This document shows positions 1 to 8,206 of a stretch of DNA of 45,455 nt, piece by piece. The stretch spans positions 1-45,455 of the forward strand of contig BQIW01000030.1 in assembly GCA_021604105.1 (NCBI GenBank), written 5' to 3'. Within the stretch, counting starts at the first letter, position 1, and the number at the start of each line of letters is the position of its first letter. Source of the DNA: Nitrospirales bacterium (lineage in GTDB: Bacteria > Nitrospirota > Nitrospiria > Nitrospirales > UBA8639). The translations under genes were made by a program, and so were the position numbers. The notes below the pieces were generated by a model. That model ran no database searches, was not told where the DNA came from, and was given only the letters and a program-made list of their open reading frames with translations.

Positions 1-1154
1 CGCTTGATGAAATCATTCAACTTACCTTACGCCACAACCCCCTCGTGAAAAAAGGGGAAGCCTTTATTGAACAGAAGCAAAGCCAACAGGTCATCGCTGG
101 GGCATATCCAAACCCGAGACTGAATGTGCAATCCGGCTATTCAGAATTTCGTGACTCTGCAGACTCGATCACCACGATTGAACGGTATGTGACTCTCAGT
201 CAGCCACTGGAATGGCGACCCAAGCGTGAGGCCCGGAAGCAGGCTGCGCTGGAAGGGCTTGGGAGTGCCAAAAAAGCATTTGAAGAAACACAGATTCATT
301 TAAAAGCGGCTGCGAGGCTGGCGTTTTATGACCTCTTTCTGGCGGAGAAGCGGACTGAGTTGGCCATTCAGAATTTGAAAGTTGTAAAGGAATTACAGCA
401 AGCGGTGAGAAGTCGTGTGAAGGCCGGAGATGCGCCGCCGTTCGAGGAAGTGAAGATTAACGTGGAGCTGTTAAAGGTCCAAAAAGAAATTACGGGTGCG
501 CAGGGTGCTGTCCATGCCGCAAAGGCGGCCCTCGACTCCCTTACAGCTGGGACACTGGGGTTGCAGTTTAGTATTCATGGGCGTTTTAAGGCCTGGCCTG
601 AGAATTTGGATTTACGGGTTCTTACAACCCAAGCATTAAACCAGCACCCCACACGAGAGAAATTTCAGAAACTCCTGAAGCAGGCCCGGCACAGCCTTAT
701 TCAAGAAAAGGAAGCTGTTGTCCCAAATGTCACCCTTAGCGGCTCTTATCAGCGAGATGCCGGACGGGAAGCTTTTCTGGGAGGGTTGACCGTTCCGCTT
801 CCGCTTTGGTATCAGCGCGACGGCGAAATCGCCGACGCGTTAAGCACACAACACGAAATCGAAGCTGATCTTTTGCAATGGAAGCAGAATACGATGAAAG
901 ACGTCGCCGGGAGTTTTTATCAGTCGCAGGCTGCCGCGGCACAAATCAACACCTATAAAAATGGTTTACTCAAACAAGCTAAAGAAGCCGTACGAATTGC
1001 CAAAGTCAGTTTCCAATATGGCCAGGCCAGTCTTCTTGAAGTTCTGGACGCGCAACGTATTTTCTGGCAGACCATACTAGGGTATGCGCAAGCGCAATAC
1101 GACCTTTCCATTGCGCTCACCCAACTTGAGCGTTCGATTGGCGGGGAAATCTAA
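1..1154 (+). CDS. TolC/CzcC-like outer-membrane efflux channel, 5' end outside the window
   Basis: The reading frame is open from the first bases (it reads LDEIIQLTLRHNPLV before the first GTG at 45), so the gene starts upstream of the window and only about 383 residues are seen. The start LDEIIQLTLRHNP is the usual first conserved helix of TolC-family proteins. Two long alpha-helical, Gln/Ala-rich repeats follow (about residues 60-165 and 265-365). The stretch VPLPLWYQRDGEI is typical of the CzcC/CusC branch, which forms the outer-membrane duct of metal-exporting RND pumps. The C-terminal QYGQASLLEVLDAQR segment is also conserved in the family. Partner pump genes, if adjacent, lie to the left of the window. 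The metal specificity is inferred from family resemblance only. Confidence 0.88.
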   Translation, partial: LDEIIQLTLRHNPLVKKGEAFIEQKQSQQVIAGAYPNPRLNVQSGYSEFRDSADSITTIERYVTLSQPLEWRPKREARKQAALEGLGSAKKAFEETQIHLKAAARLAFYDLFLAEKRTELAIQNLKVVKELQQAVRSRVKAGDAPPFEEVKINVELLKVQKEITGAQGAVHAAKAALDSLTAGTLGLQFSIHGRFKAWPENLDLRVLTTQALNQHPTREKFQKLLKQARHSLIQEKEAVVPNVTLSGSYQRDAGREAFLGGLTVPLPLWYQRDGEIADALSTQHEIEADLLQWKQNTMKDVAGSFYQSQAAAAQINTYKNGLLKQAKEAVRIAKVSFQYGQASLLEVLDAQRIFWQTILGYAQAQYDLSIALTQLERSIGGEI

Positions 1155-1169
1155 TAGCCATTTCCGGAT

Positions 1170-1412
1170 ATGACGACAATCAGTATGATGTTGGTTGTGG
1201 GATTTGTGGGATATGGAGTCAGTGTTGTGTCGGACATTTATGCTCTGCGCATTTCCGGTACAACCCGAAAAGCCGCATTTTTCTCTACGTCTCCGTATTT
1301 CGGCGCTTTGGCTGCCGTGCCTATTCTGGGGGAACATTGGAGGTTCAGGGAGTATCCGGCAGGATGGCGATGGCAGGAGAGGTTTGGCGTTTTCAAAGCT
1401 GATTCATGATGT
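1170..1412 (+). pseudogene. C-terminal remnant of an EamA/DMT-family transporter
   Basis: A short frame beginning 15 bases after the TolC-like stop reads VGYGVSVVSDIYALRISGTT, then AAFFSTSPYFGALAAVPILGE. This closely follows the last two or three membrane segments of EamA (drug/metabolite transporter) permeases, where an ALR-x-LGT-x-x-x-AYFSTAPFxGAL pattern ends in LGE. Intact members have about 280-300 residues; here only about the last 80 are left. After LGE the frame loses the family pattern near 1360, and a shifted frame gives RMAMAGEVWRFQS before a stop, which resembles the usual last helix. Loss of the first two thirds plus an apparent frameshift mean it is not functional. There is no clear ribosome binding site. 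Confidence 0.6.
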
Positions 1413-1464
1413 GGCCTTTTGTCCCCTCAGACAGACATTGCCATCTCCTATGCCCACAAAGATA

Positions 1465-2082
1465 TCAGGGCTTCCGCCTGGTAAAACGGCAATAGATAAA
1501 CGGTTGCTTGGTACCTTCCGGTGTCGTGTGGAGTTCTTCGAAAGACTCAATAAAGACAAAGTTGCTCCCGATGGCTAAGGTCAGAAATTCCGGGGAATAG
1601 CGTACGACCGGTAATCCACTGCATGTGGGTGGAGCCTCGTACGCAAACGTCGCAATGATCACATGGCCGTGCGCACTCACAGCCCTGTTCATGGTCTCGC
1701 AATATTTTTCCCGATCCTCTGCCTCCGTCAGAAAATGAAACACGGCTCGATCGTGCCACACATCATACGTTCCCGTTGAGTGAAAATCAGTGACATCGGT
1801 TTCGATCCACGTCACGTGATTCGCGCGATCGCCTAACCTGGCTTTGGCTCGTTCTAAAGCCACTCCGGAAATATCGAGTACGGTGACGTGACCGAACTGC
1901 TGCTCGAGGAGATGGTCAACCAGTGTCGAATCGCCTCCTCCCACATCGATGAGGCGTCCGGTTTTCTGAATACCTGTGGCCTGAATCAGGTTCAATGATA
2001 GGGTAGGGTGGGCTTGATACCATTCTAATGCCGGGGAGGCCGTGGTCCGATACACGTCTTCCCAATGTGTTTTCCTGTCCAT
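1465..2082 (-). CDS. class I SAM-dependent methyltransferase
   Basis: A 205-residue soluble protein with the Rossmann-type methyltransferase order. The SAM-binding motif I is DVGGGDS (residues 46-52), an acidic residue ends strand 2 (VTVLDIS), DVTDFH follows as motif II, and a DVWHDRAVFHFL segment serves as motif IV. The WYQ near residue 21 and the overall pattern resemble the thiopurine methyltransferase-like group, which methylates small molecules, but the substrate cannot be read from the sequence. The start has a weak AGAG-type ribosome binding site. It is not obviously in an operon: the next gene on this strand (AI-2E permease) ends about 395 bases upstream. Confidence 0.85.
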   Translation of the reverse strand: MDRKTHWEDVYRTTASPALEWYQAHPTLSLNLIQATGIQKTGRLIDVGGGDSTLVDHLLEQQFGHVTVLDISGVALERAKARLGDRANHVTWIETDVTDFHSTGTYDVWHDRAVFHFLTEAEDREKYCETMNRAVSAHGHVIIATFAYEAPPTCSGLPVVRYSPEFLTLAIGSNFVFIESFEELHTTPEGTKQPFIYCRFTRRKP

Positions 2083-2476
2083 GGGTCACTCTCTATTGTT
2101 GGTTCACGATCATGCGGTCGCGGAATGAAAGAGTTCGCCCATCTGTTCGGTTCTGGTGATCCGGGCCCCTTCTCGTTACCTGGCCGGATCGAGGAGGGTC
2201 GTATCTCAATTCATCTTAAGCCCAGTCCCAACATGTTTGTAGCACTGTTACTGTTTAAACGAGTGTGGAAAAAGGGTCGCTGGTGTTTGGAGCGTGTGAT
2301 TCATCGGATGAGTTGATTCACCGTCTGGTGAAAATTCTGTCATCTTGGGTATATAACCCAGAATTGATTTCATTATCTGGTTGGTTGCCCGATCAGGCTG
2401 TTGTGATATTTCTCATTGTCGCACATCATCGGTCACATCTAAGTCCTGACCGTTTTCCTTCATTGCTGGGTATGGT
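2083..2476. other. intergenic region, no gene seen
   Basis: About 394 bases lie between the methyltransferase start and the stop of the permease gene. Short open frames here have no recognisable domain and no ribosome binding site. A weak 5-bp stem (TGGGT/ACCCA around 2347-2361) is the only structure noticed. The methyltransferase promoter is presumably here but no convincing -35/-10 pair was found. Confidence 0.5.
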
Positions 2477-3598
2477 TCACGTAGTGCCGCCCCCCGCTGG
2501 AGTGGATGATTCGACCTCGAGCCAGGCGTTGAATACCTTGAATCCCAGTGCCAACACGACGGCACCGACGAACAAACCGATGATGCCGAACATTAAGAGG
2601 CCACCGATCGCGCCCAAGAATATCACGATCATCGGCACGTCGAGACCACGGCCCAGCAACAACGGCTTCAAAAAGTTATCAAGTAGTCCGGTAAAAATGC
2701 TCCATATTAAAAACAATACTGCCGGAAGCGTGTCACTGGTCAAAAACATGTAGACCACAGCCGGACCCATGATGAGCAGGGGGCCGATTTGAATAATGCA
2801 CAGAATCAGGGCGATCACCGTCCATAAACCTGCAAGCGGTACTCCGGCCACGACCAGACCGAGACCCGCGGCACTTGACTGGATCAGGGCTACGCCAAGG
2901 ACCCCTCGTACGACATTACGCATGGTGGCTTCGGCAAGGTCTACCAGCTCAACTCCCTGCTGATCCGCCAACCTCCTGCCAATGGCCCTGAATAGTCGAT
3001 AGCCCTCTTCCGAATACGCTAGAAAGACCCCTGACAATATCACCGCCACGATTAATTGCAGGATATTTATCCCCACTGTTGCCGCTGCCCCAAGGAGGGG
3101 AGAGACAAATGCACGCAGCTGTGGGGTGATCTGTTGAATAGCAACCTCAAGATTTTCAGATGCCATACTCCAGACCTTTTCAATCGAATCGCCGATCATC
3201 GGCCACCCTTTGATTTCTTGAGGAGGCGGGGGTACGACCAGCAGGCCTTGACGTAATTGATCAGAGACCACGCGGAGATTATCGATCAGCACTGTGAACA
3301 GAAACACTACGGGGAAAACCAGGATCAGCAGTAAACCCAGGGTTATCAAAGTGGCTGCCAGCCAGTTCCGTTCTGTTACCCACTGGCGCACCCAGCCATA
3401 TATCGGAAAAATTCCCACCGATATAATGATCCCCCATAAAATAGGTCCTGCAAAGGGGTGAATGATTTGAAAACACCACACGATGAGGAGGGCTATCAGG
3501 CCGATTTTTGTGACAGCTTCCAACGCACTTTTAGTGATTTCATCCTGGCGCATACGTCTCATTTTCAATTCAATCGGGTTGCCACCAATGAAGGCCAT
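2477..3598 (-). CDS. AI-2E family transporter (PerM/UPF0118 permease)
   Basis: A 373-residue polytopic membrane protein. An N-terminal pair of hydrophobic helices (about 28-70) is followed by a third (80-105), a soluble stretch (110-180, with a PPPPQEIKGWP segment), and a C-terminal block of four or five helices. That block contains ALIQSSAAGLGLVVAGVPLAGLW and ILCIIQIGPLLIMGPAV, the family's conserved core. Length and order match the AI-2E exporter superfamily, whose characterised members export autoinducer-2 or act as sodium/proton antiporters. The substrate here is unknown. The start is uncertain: ATGs at 3598, 3562 and 3553 are all in frame and none has a clear Shine-Dalgarno sequence. The N-terminus MRRMRQDEITKSALE (from 3562) looks most like family members. 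Confidence 0.88.
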   Translation of the reverse strand: MAFIGGNPIELKMRRMRQDEITKSALEAVTKIGLIALLIVWCFQIIHPFAGPILWGIIISVGIFPIYGWVRQWVTERNWLAATLITLGLLLILVFPVVFLFTVLIDNLRVVSDQLRQGLLVVPPPPQEIKGWPMIGDSIEKVWSMASENLEVAIQQITPQLRAFVSPLLGAAATVGINILQLIVAVILSGVFLAYSEEGYRLFRAIGRRLADQQGVELVDLAEATMRNVVRGVLGVALIQSSAAGLGLVVAGVPLAGLWTVIALILCIIQIGPLLIMGPAVVYMFLTSDTLPAVLFLIWSIFTGLLDNFLKPLLLGRGLDVPMIVIFLGAIGGLLMFGIIGLFVGAVVLALGFKVFNAWLEVESSTPAGGGTT

Positions 3599-3971
3599 AC
3601 AGGTGGGAAATACAGAAAGTTATCCTCTTTATTTAAACGTCACCGATTTCATGAGTATCGGAGATTGGCGTTATGGTGAGAAATTACCCTGGCATTTTAG
3701 TGTATTTCTCTTGACGAATCCAATCTACGTTCGACCATGCTGTCATGATTTTCACGAAGATGGATCCCCAGGATCTTCCCCACTGTTTTCGGAAGTCAGA
3801 GCTTGTAGGTTTCGAGCGTCTTTGGTTCTCTCAGGTTGGCACTCAACGCTTCCAGCCAGTGGATGAAGCGAGCCATGGGAAATCCCATAAGAAGGGCACG
3901 GAAATGGAGTAGATATCAAAAATCCGATGGCCTGGTCTGGTTGATGGGTAAGGGAGAGGGATGAAAATTTA
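3599..3971. other. intergenic region, no supported gene
   Basis: This stretch separates the AI-2E permease start from the promoter of the small lipoprotein. It contains only unsupported short frames. One on the minus strand (3796-3876) reads MARFIHWLEALSANLREP and looks protein-like, but it has 26 codons and no ribosome binding site. Confidence 0.45.
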
Positions 3972-4001
3972 TTGATTCTAAAAGAAGTTCGATAGTATAG
4001 T
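3972..4001 (+). promoter_or_regulatory. probable sigma-70-type promoter of the small lipoprotein gene
   Basis: TTGATT (3972-3977) and TATAGT (3996-4001) are separated by 18 bases, matching 4 of 6 and 5 of 6 consensus positions. They lie about 57 bases before the lipoprotein ATG in an AT-rich stretch. This is a sequence match only. Confidence 0.4.
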
Positions 4002-4057
4002 ATTTATCGTAGTCAACACTCATTATCGCAGAGGACGATTCAAAAAAGGAGAAAAAA

Positions 4058-4291
4058 ATGGTTCGAACATTTGCCGTTGTGATGGCCTTTTTGATTATAG
4101 GATTGGCGGGGTGCGGCTCCAGTCCTGAAGAACGAAAAGCAGAGGCCGATGCCCAAATTTCAGAAGAAAAAGTCAAACTCATGAAGCAATACAGTGAATG
4201 TCTGGCTAAGTATGAAGGGAAGAAAGACGTTTCGGAAAAGTGCGCCTCTTATAAGGAAGCCACTGAAACCTTCATAGAAAAAAGCGAATGA
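4058..4291 (+). CDS. small hypothetical lipoprotein
   Basis: A 77-residue protein with a short signal peptide ending in a perfect lipobox LAGC (Cys19), then SSPEERKAEADAQISEEK and a charged, Lys/Glu-rich helical domain with two further cysteines (CLAKYEGKKDVSEKC). It is preceded by an excellent ribosome binding site (AAGGAG, 7 bases before the ATG). After lipidation it should be anchored in the outer membrane facing the periplasm. The two cysteines could form a disulfide. It matches no named family that I recognise. The gene stands alone and converges on the cytochrome operon. Confidence 0.8.
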   Translation: MVRTFAVVMAFLIIGLAGCGSSPEERKAEADAQISEEKVKLMKQYSECLAKYEGKKDVSEKCASYKEATETFIEKSE

Positions 4292-4403
4292 AGGATTGAG
4301 AAGTATGAAGATGTCTAGAATTTCTCATACTCTGAGGTTGCCTTGACAGGCTACGTCTGACGAATTCTCTACTTGGCTCAATCCGATCTCCGGTTCGAAA
4401 TAG

Positions 4404-4438
4404 GGCGCAATCCTTCGCCTCAGGCGAAGGATTGCGCC
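4404..4438. repeat. perfect 17-bp inverted repeat between convergent genes
   Basis: GGCGCAATCCTTCGCCT (4404-4420) is followed by one C and then its exact reverse complement (4422-4438). It lies between the lipoprotein (plus strand) and the tetrahaem cytochrome (minus strand), which converge on it. Neither side has a direct T-tract, so it is not a textbook intrinsic terminator. It could still act as a bidirectional transcription barrier, an RNA-stabilising hairpin or a small repeat unit. Confidence 0.7.
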
Positions 4439-4601
4439 ACCATCTCAGGTATCATGTTTTTCGCAGCCTCCCAACATTTAGCCGGATGCCGTGCGTTACT
4501 TGATAGGACACAAGGGCAATTCGAATCCACCCTATCGATAATCTGCCTGCCTACTTGTGAGGGGGGAACGACAACACGGGTAATTTAATTACGTTCCTTC
4601 A

Positions 4602-5207
4602 CTAAAGGTTTTTGAGGTCCTCTTCATAAACAGGGGAATCTTCTTCATAGCCTTCCGGTAGCTTGTGGGCAATCCCCTTATGGCAATCGATGCAGGTTTT
4701 TCCTTCCCTCATGGCTTTCTGCATTTCACGTTGGGCCACAAGCGACTGGGCGTGCCAGTCCATCGCCTCATACGAATGACAATTCCGGCATTCTTGTGAA
4801 TTATTTTCTTTCATCTCCAGCCAAACTTTGACAGCAAGCGCTTCACGCTTGGCCTCGAATTTTTCTCTCGTGTTGATGGATCCGGTAATTTTACCCCATA
4901 ACTCCCATGTCGCCTTAATTTTCCTGATGACTTTCGGTCCCCACTCTTTGGGCACATGGCAGTCGGCGCAAATGGCGCGTACCCCTTGAGCGTTGGTGAA
5001 GTGGATGGATTGCTGATATTCCGGCACGATGAAATCGGTCATTTCATGGCAGGCGTTGGCGCAGAAGTAAAGCGAATTGGACTCCTCCATGGCGGTGTTG
5101 AACCCCCCCCAGAAAATAATCCCCGCTATCCCGCCAACGATGAAAATCGCTCCCCAGGAATATTTGCTGGTGGGGCTCCAAAACCATTTCCAGAATTTTC
5201 CGAGCAT
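4602..5207 (-). CDS. NapC/NirT/NrfH-type tetrahaem quinol-oxidising cytochrome c
   Basis: A 201-residue cytochrome with one N-terminal membrane anchor (about residues 16-36) and four haem motifs: CANACH (49-54), CADCH (80-84), CRNCH (140-144) and CIDCH (172-176). The last is followed by KGIAHKLP, the family's usual ending. Such proteins take electrons from, or pass them to, the membrane quinone pool and serve a periplasmic multihaem partner. That partner is encoded 33 bases upstream (the octahaem HAO-like protein), so the two form an operon. The first motif is unusual: CX3CH instead of CX2CH, while the following EM keeps the HxM arrangement that in NrfH supplies a haem ligand. The closest functional analogues are cytochrome cM552 (CycB) of ammonia oxidisers and NrfH; which one applies is not decided. 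Confidence 0.9.
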   Translation of the reverse strand: MLGKFWKWFWSPTSKYSWGAIFIVGGIAGIIFWGGFNTAMEESNSLYFCANACHEMTDFIVPEYQQSIHFTNAQGVRAICADCHVPKEWGPKVIRKIKATWELWGKITGSINTREKFEAKREALAVKVWLEMKENNSQECRNCHSYEAMDWHAQSLVAQREMQKAMREGKTCIDCHKGIAHKLPEGYEEDSPVYEEDLKNL

Positions 5208-5240
5208 TGAGTTATGTGAACCCTACATGCGGATTCATGT

Positions 5241-6773
5241 TTATTTCAATGAGTTCTTCCCGTAACGGGATTCAAAACCCTTTCGAACGGCGTCAAGTTG
5301 AGCAGGGTCCATCCCCTCGAAGTACCAGGCATGCCCGGGGATGGGTTTAAAATGCTTTTCGAGTAATGCGTTCGCGTCTTTTTCACCCGCGACTTTTTTG
5401 AGTTCTGGAATGAATTCGAAATAGGTGTGCTTGGCTACTTCATACATCCCATGCCACCACGTGTAATCGGGACCACTCATGGAGGCACCATGCCGCGCTC
5501 GACGACCTTCATGATGCCAGATTTCCCACCAGATCCATTCGATCTTTTCATCGAACGGGGCCGGCGTGATGGTGCCGGCCTTCTTTAAGTCACCCATGAT
5601 GGCGGCAATGGGCTTGGCAAATTTATCGTTATAAAGGTCCACCACTTTATCAAACTGGTTGTAATGGCCCAGTATCACTGAATCCGTGTGACATGCCGTA
5701 CACACATTTTGCATTTTGAGGCGACGTTCTTTCCACGTCAGCACCTCAACCACTGCTGATCCCCTGGCCTTATCTCCAACCTTGGGCAATGGTTGCCCTT
5801 CCGGTACATCAAATTCATTGCCGTCTTTCAGTTTGACAAGATTGTTTTTGACGGAAATGGGTGGCCGCAATGTCCAGGAGATCCGTTCGCCCACATTGTG
5901 TGTCGGCTTTTCTCCTCCCCCGGCGCTCATATGGCAAGTGGCGCAGGTGGGCGCCGCCGAATAATCCACGCCCGCTTCCCATTTATCCGATTCGAGATTC
6001 ATCTCGGTCGTTTTGGCGTGGTAAATAATGCCATGCTTGGATTCGTTATAGACTTCAATCTGAGGATGATCAGGACCGACGTGACATTTTCCGCAGGTAT
6101 CCGGAGTTCGTGCCTGCGCTTTGGAGAAGCGGTGCCGCCCGTGACAAGCCGTACAGGACCCCTTAGACCCGTCTGGATTGATTCGTCCAATCCCGGTGTT
6201 GGGCCAAGTGGTGGGTAGAGGTTTCCCATCTTCACCAATTTCAATGGTTGAGCCGTGACATTGTTTGCATCCGGCGTTCACAGCTTCCGGGCCGCCTACA
6301 ACCTCCCCCAAAAGATTGTCAAATGATGCGAGAATTTCGCCCGCCTTCGAATGATGGGAGCCATCCATCTCTTGGAATTCCGTGGAATGACAGCGTGCAC
6401 AATCCTTGGGCGTTACAATAATGGAGATCAATTGTCCCTTGTGCCTGAACCCGTCCTTGTCTTTCCCATCCGCTTTGTGGCAATCAAGGCAATTCACCCC
6501 TCGTTGCCCATGCCTGCTTTGATTCCATTCCATATAGAGACCCGGGGTATGCTTGCGATGACAGACCACACATTCTTCCCCATTCGGATCACCCCAATCC
6601 TTCCCATATTCACCAGTAGGCATCGCACCCCGAGCTTCCCCAATGTGGGGAAGCAACGTCTTCCCATCCATGATGAGCAGCAGCGTCAGAATGCCGGACA
6701 GGATGAGTATTCCTGTACCCATCCATGCTCCATGGATGACTTTGCTCCAAGCACTCTTGTTCACCGTGTTCAT
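5241..6773 (-). CDS. octahaem hydroxylamine oxidoreductase-like cytochrome c
   Basis: A 510-residue protein with an N-terminal membrane helix or uncleaved signal (15-35) and exactly eight CXXCH motifs (Cys at 68, 95, 125, 169, 207, 227, 277 and 358). This is the haem count and order of the HAO family. After the last haem comes the family signature: HHEGRRARHGASM (420-432) and GPDYTWWHG (434-442). Tyr437 sits where the tyrosine that cross-links the catalytic P460 haem is found in genuine HAO; reductive epsilon-HAO proteins lack it. It has a perfect AGGAGGT ribosome binding site five bases before the ATG. It shares an operon with the tetrahaem quinol cytochrome. The usual haoB and cycA (c554) neighbours of ammonia oxidisers are absent. 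It could oxidise hydroxylamine (or NO/hydrazine-type substrates) or reduce nitrite; the sequence alone does not settle the direction. Confidence 0.9.
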   Translation of the reverse strand: MNTVNKSAWSKVIHGAWMGTGILILSGILTLLLIMDGKTLLPHIGEARGAMPTGEYGKDWGDPNGEECVVCHRKHTPGLYMEWNQSRHGQRGVNCLDCHKADGKDKDGFRHKGQLISIIVTPKDCARCHSTEFQEMDGSHHSKAGEILASFDNLLGEVVGGPEAVNAGCKQCHGSTIEIGEDGKPLPTTWPNTGIGRINPDGSKGSCTACHGRHRFSKAQARTPDTCGKCHVGPDHPQIEVYNESKHGIIYHAKTTEMNLESDKWEAGVDYSAAPTCATCHMSAGGGEKPTHNVGERISWTLRPPISVKNNLVKLKDGNEFDVPEGQPLPKVGDKARGSAVVEVLTWKERRLKMQNVCTACHTDSVILGHYNQFDKVVDLYNDKFAKPIAAIMGDLKKAGTITPAPFDEKIEWIWWEIWHHEGRRARHGASMSGPDYTWWHGMYEVAKHTYFEFIPELKKVAGEKDANALLEKHFKPIPGHAWYFEGMDPAQLDAVRKGFESRYGKNSLK

Positions 6774-6785
6774 GGGTTACCTCCT

Positions 6786-7108
6786 AGAGAAGGACATCAA
6801 GCGAATAATGGATTGGAATTGTTCGGTGGGTGCGAATTCTCATCATCCGGCCATTCGTGTTGTGAGGATCGGTCCCTTTTACCAAACAATCCAGGTTCGT
6901 TCAACTGAATTCCTGAAAGCCGCAAGCCAAAATATTCAATCCACTGATTCTCAAGGATCTATTGCTTTATGCCATGCCGCTCAATTTGGACAAGGGGCAC
7001 AGTGGTTCATATCCTTTTTGGCTCCCTGATTCCATCCTACGATATTTGGGTTTGGGAGGGAACCCTTTTTCAGCTCGAAGGGAAATTGTCACTTACTATT
7101 TACATTGT
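6786..7108. other. leader region of the cytochrome operon, no gene seen
   Basis: About 320 bases lie between the HAO-like gene's ribosome binding site and the first dispersed repeat. No convincing open frame and no clear promoter were found, although the operon promoter should be here. Confidence 0.45.
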
Positions 7109-7323
7109 GGGTCTGTTGAAAAAAGCCGCCAGCGGCGTTCTCGCCATTTTCCCGTGCTCACGTACTACGCGTACGCTCCGCGCGTACAAACGGCTGCGGC
7201 ATTACTGGACGGACCCTTCGGGAAGACTCAGGGCATGCTTTTTTGAACCGACCCGTAGCCTTTGATGAATAATCTCATCCTGCGCAAATTTTCCCTTGAA
7301 CATCCTTATAATTCAACACTCCC
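7109..7323 (+). repeat. dispersed repeat, copy A (core 7109-7254 plus side module)
   Basis: A 146-base core begins GGGTCTGTTGAAAAAAGC and ends GCTTTTTTGAACCGACCC, so the ends are near-perfect inverted repeats. Inside are further GC-rich palindromes (CCGCCAGCGG, CGTACGCTCCGCGCGTAC, CCCTTCGGG). A side module (7255-7323) running to TTCAACACTCCC is shared with copies C and D. It lies 172 bases beyond the 3' end of the DUF3313 gene. It has no coding capacity. Confidence 0.9.
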
Positions 7324-7495
7324 ATTGTGGATGGAGTAAAAACCCGACTATCGAATCGGTAACAGAGATCGGAGCATTGGGGAAAGAAACAACACATCGG
7401 GAAAGGGCCTTGAGGCCATAGGGTAGGAAAGGGGGTGAGGCCGACAAGTTTCTCCAGGGGAATGGATGTTCTGTGCCGACCTCACCTCTCATCAT

Positions 7496-8206
7496 TCAGT
7501 CAGGGCTTTGACAGTTTGTTTCGCCACGCTGTTTGCACAGACGCCAGCGGATTTTGGCTGCCCAATAGTCAAAGATATTTTCCACGTCAGCCCAGTAGCC
7601 GAATCCTTTTGTAAGGGTCTTACCGCCCGCTCGCCGGTCAATACCTGCGCCCAAAATCTTACCGGATTGCGAATCGACCGCCCTGACCTCAACACTGGCC
7701 CCACCTACAAACGCGTGAGTTCCTGAAGCCAGTTTCTTTCCTTCGGAGGCAATATGCGAAACGGGATGAAGGGTGGAAATCGTATCCAACACCGGCATCC
7801 CATGCTCCACATCCGAAAGGGCGGTTGAAAGTCGCATCACTTCCGGTCCAGATTCCTGGACAAGGGTATAATCCTTAGACAACTCGGCAGAGAGTTTTTG
7901 ATAGAACAAATTGGCAAGGTCTCGAACATCCTCCGGTGGCACCACCCCTGTATCTTCGGCCACGGAACCTTTTCCGAGCCAAACGGTTACCGGGTCAAGC
8001 ATCATTTTATTGTATGTTTTCCATCGCGCGTCGGGGTTGAGATAGACCAGGTTGGCTTCTCCCTCTTTTCCTGGTTTCATAAGCGGATACGTATTGACTA
8101 GAAAACCCGTTTGTCCTACATCGCCTTCCACTTGATAGGTTTTGGCACATCCTCCGCTCACCAAGGCCAATCCAAGCACGCCGACAAGGACCTGCAAACT
8201 TCTCAT
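7496..8206 (-). CDS. DUF3313 family lipoprotein (first copy)
   Basis: The frame opens at 8269, but the ATG at 8206 is preceded by AAAGGAGG and starts a signal peptide (MRSLQVLVGVLGLALVSGGC), so that start is chosen, giving 236 residues. Cys20 is the likely lipidation site, although serine at -3 makes the lipobox weak. The mature part has the DUF3313 pattern: GFL near the start, MKPGKEGEANLVYLNPDA, a middle VPPEDVRDLANLFYQKL helix, and the C-terminal ASVEVRAVDSQSGKILGAG, RRAGGK and WADVENIFDYWA. Members are outer-membrane-associated and of unknown function. A divergent second copy is encoded at 28942-29688. Both have a dispersed repeat just beyond the stop codon. Confidence 0.85.
   Translation of the reverse strand: MRSLQVLVGVLGLALVSGGCAKTYQVEGDVGQTGFLVNTYPLMKPGKEGEANLVYLNPDARWKTYNKMMLDPVTVWLGKGSVAEDTGVVPPEDVRDLANLFYQKLSAELSKDYTLVQESGPEVMRLSTALSDVEHGMPVLDTISTLHPVSHIASEGKKLASGTHAFVGGASVEVRAVDSQSGKILGAGIDRRAGGKTLTKGFGYWADVENIFDYWAAKIRWRLCKQRGETNCQSPD

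Noticed and set aside
3796-3876. Minus-strand 26-codon frame starting MARFIHWLEALSANLREP
   Set aside because: It looks protein-like but has no ribosome binding site, is very short and matches no family; it may be a fragment.
7109-7254. Repeat copies read as rho-independent terminators
   Set aside because: They lie near gene ends, but at 120-146 bases with internal palindromes they are much larger than terminators. A terminator side effect is still possible.
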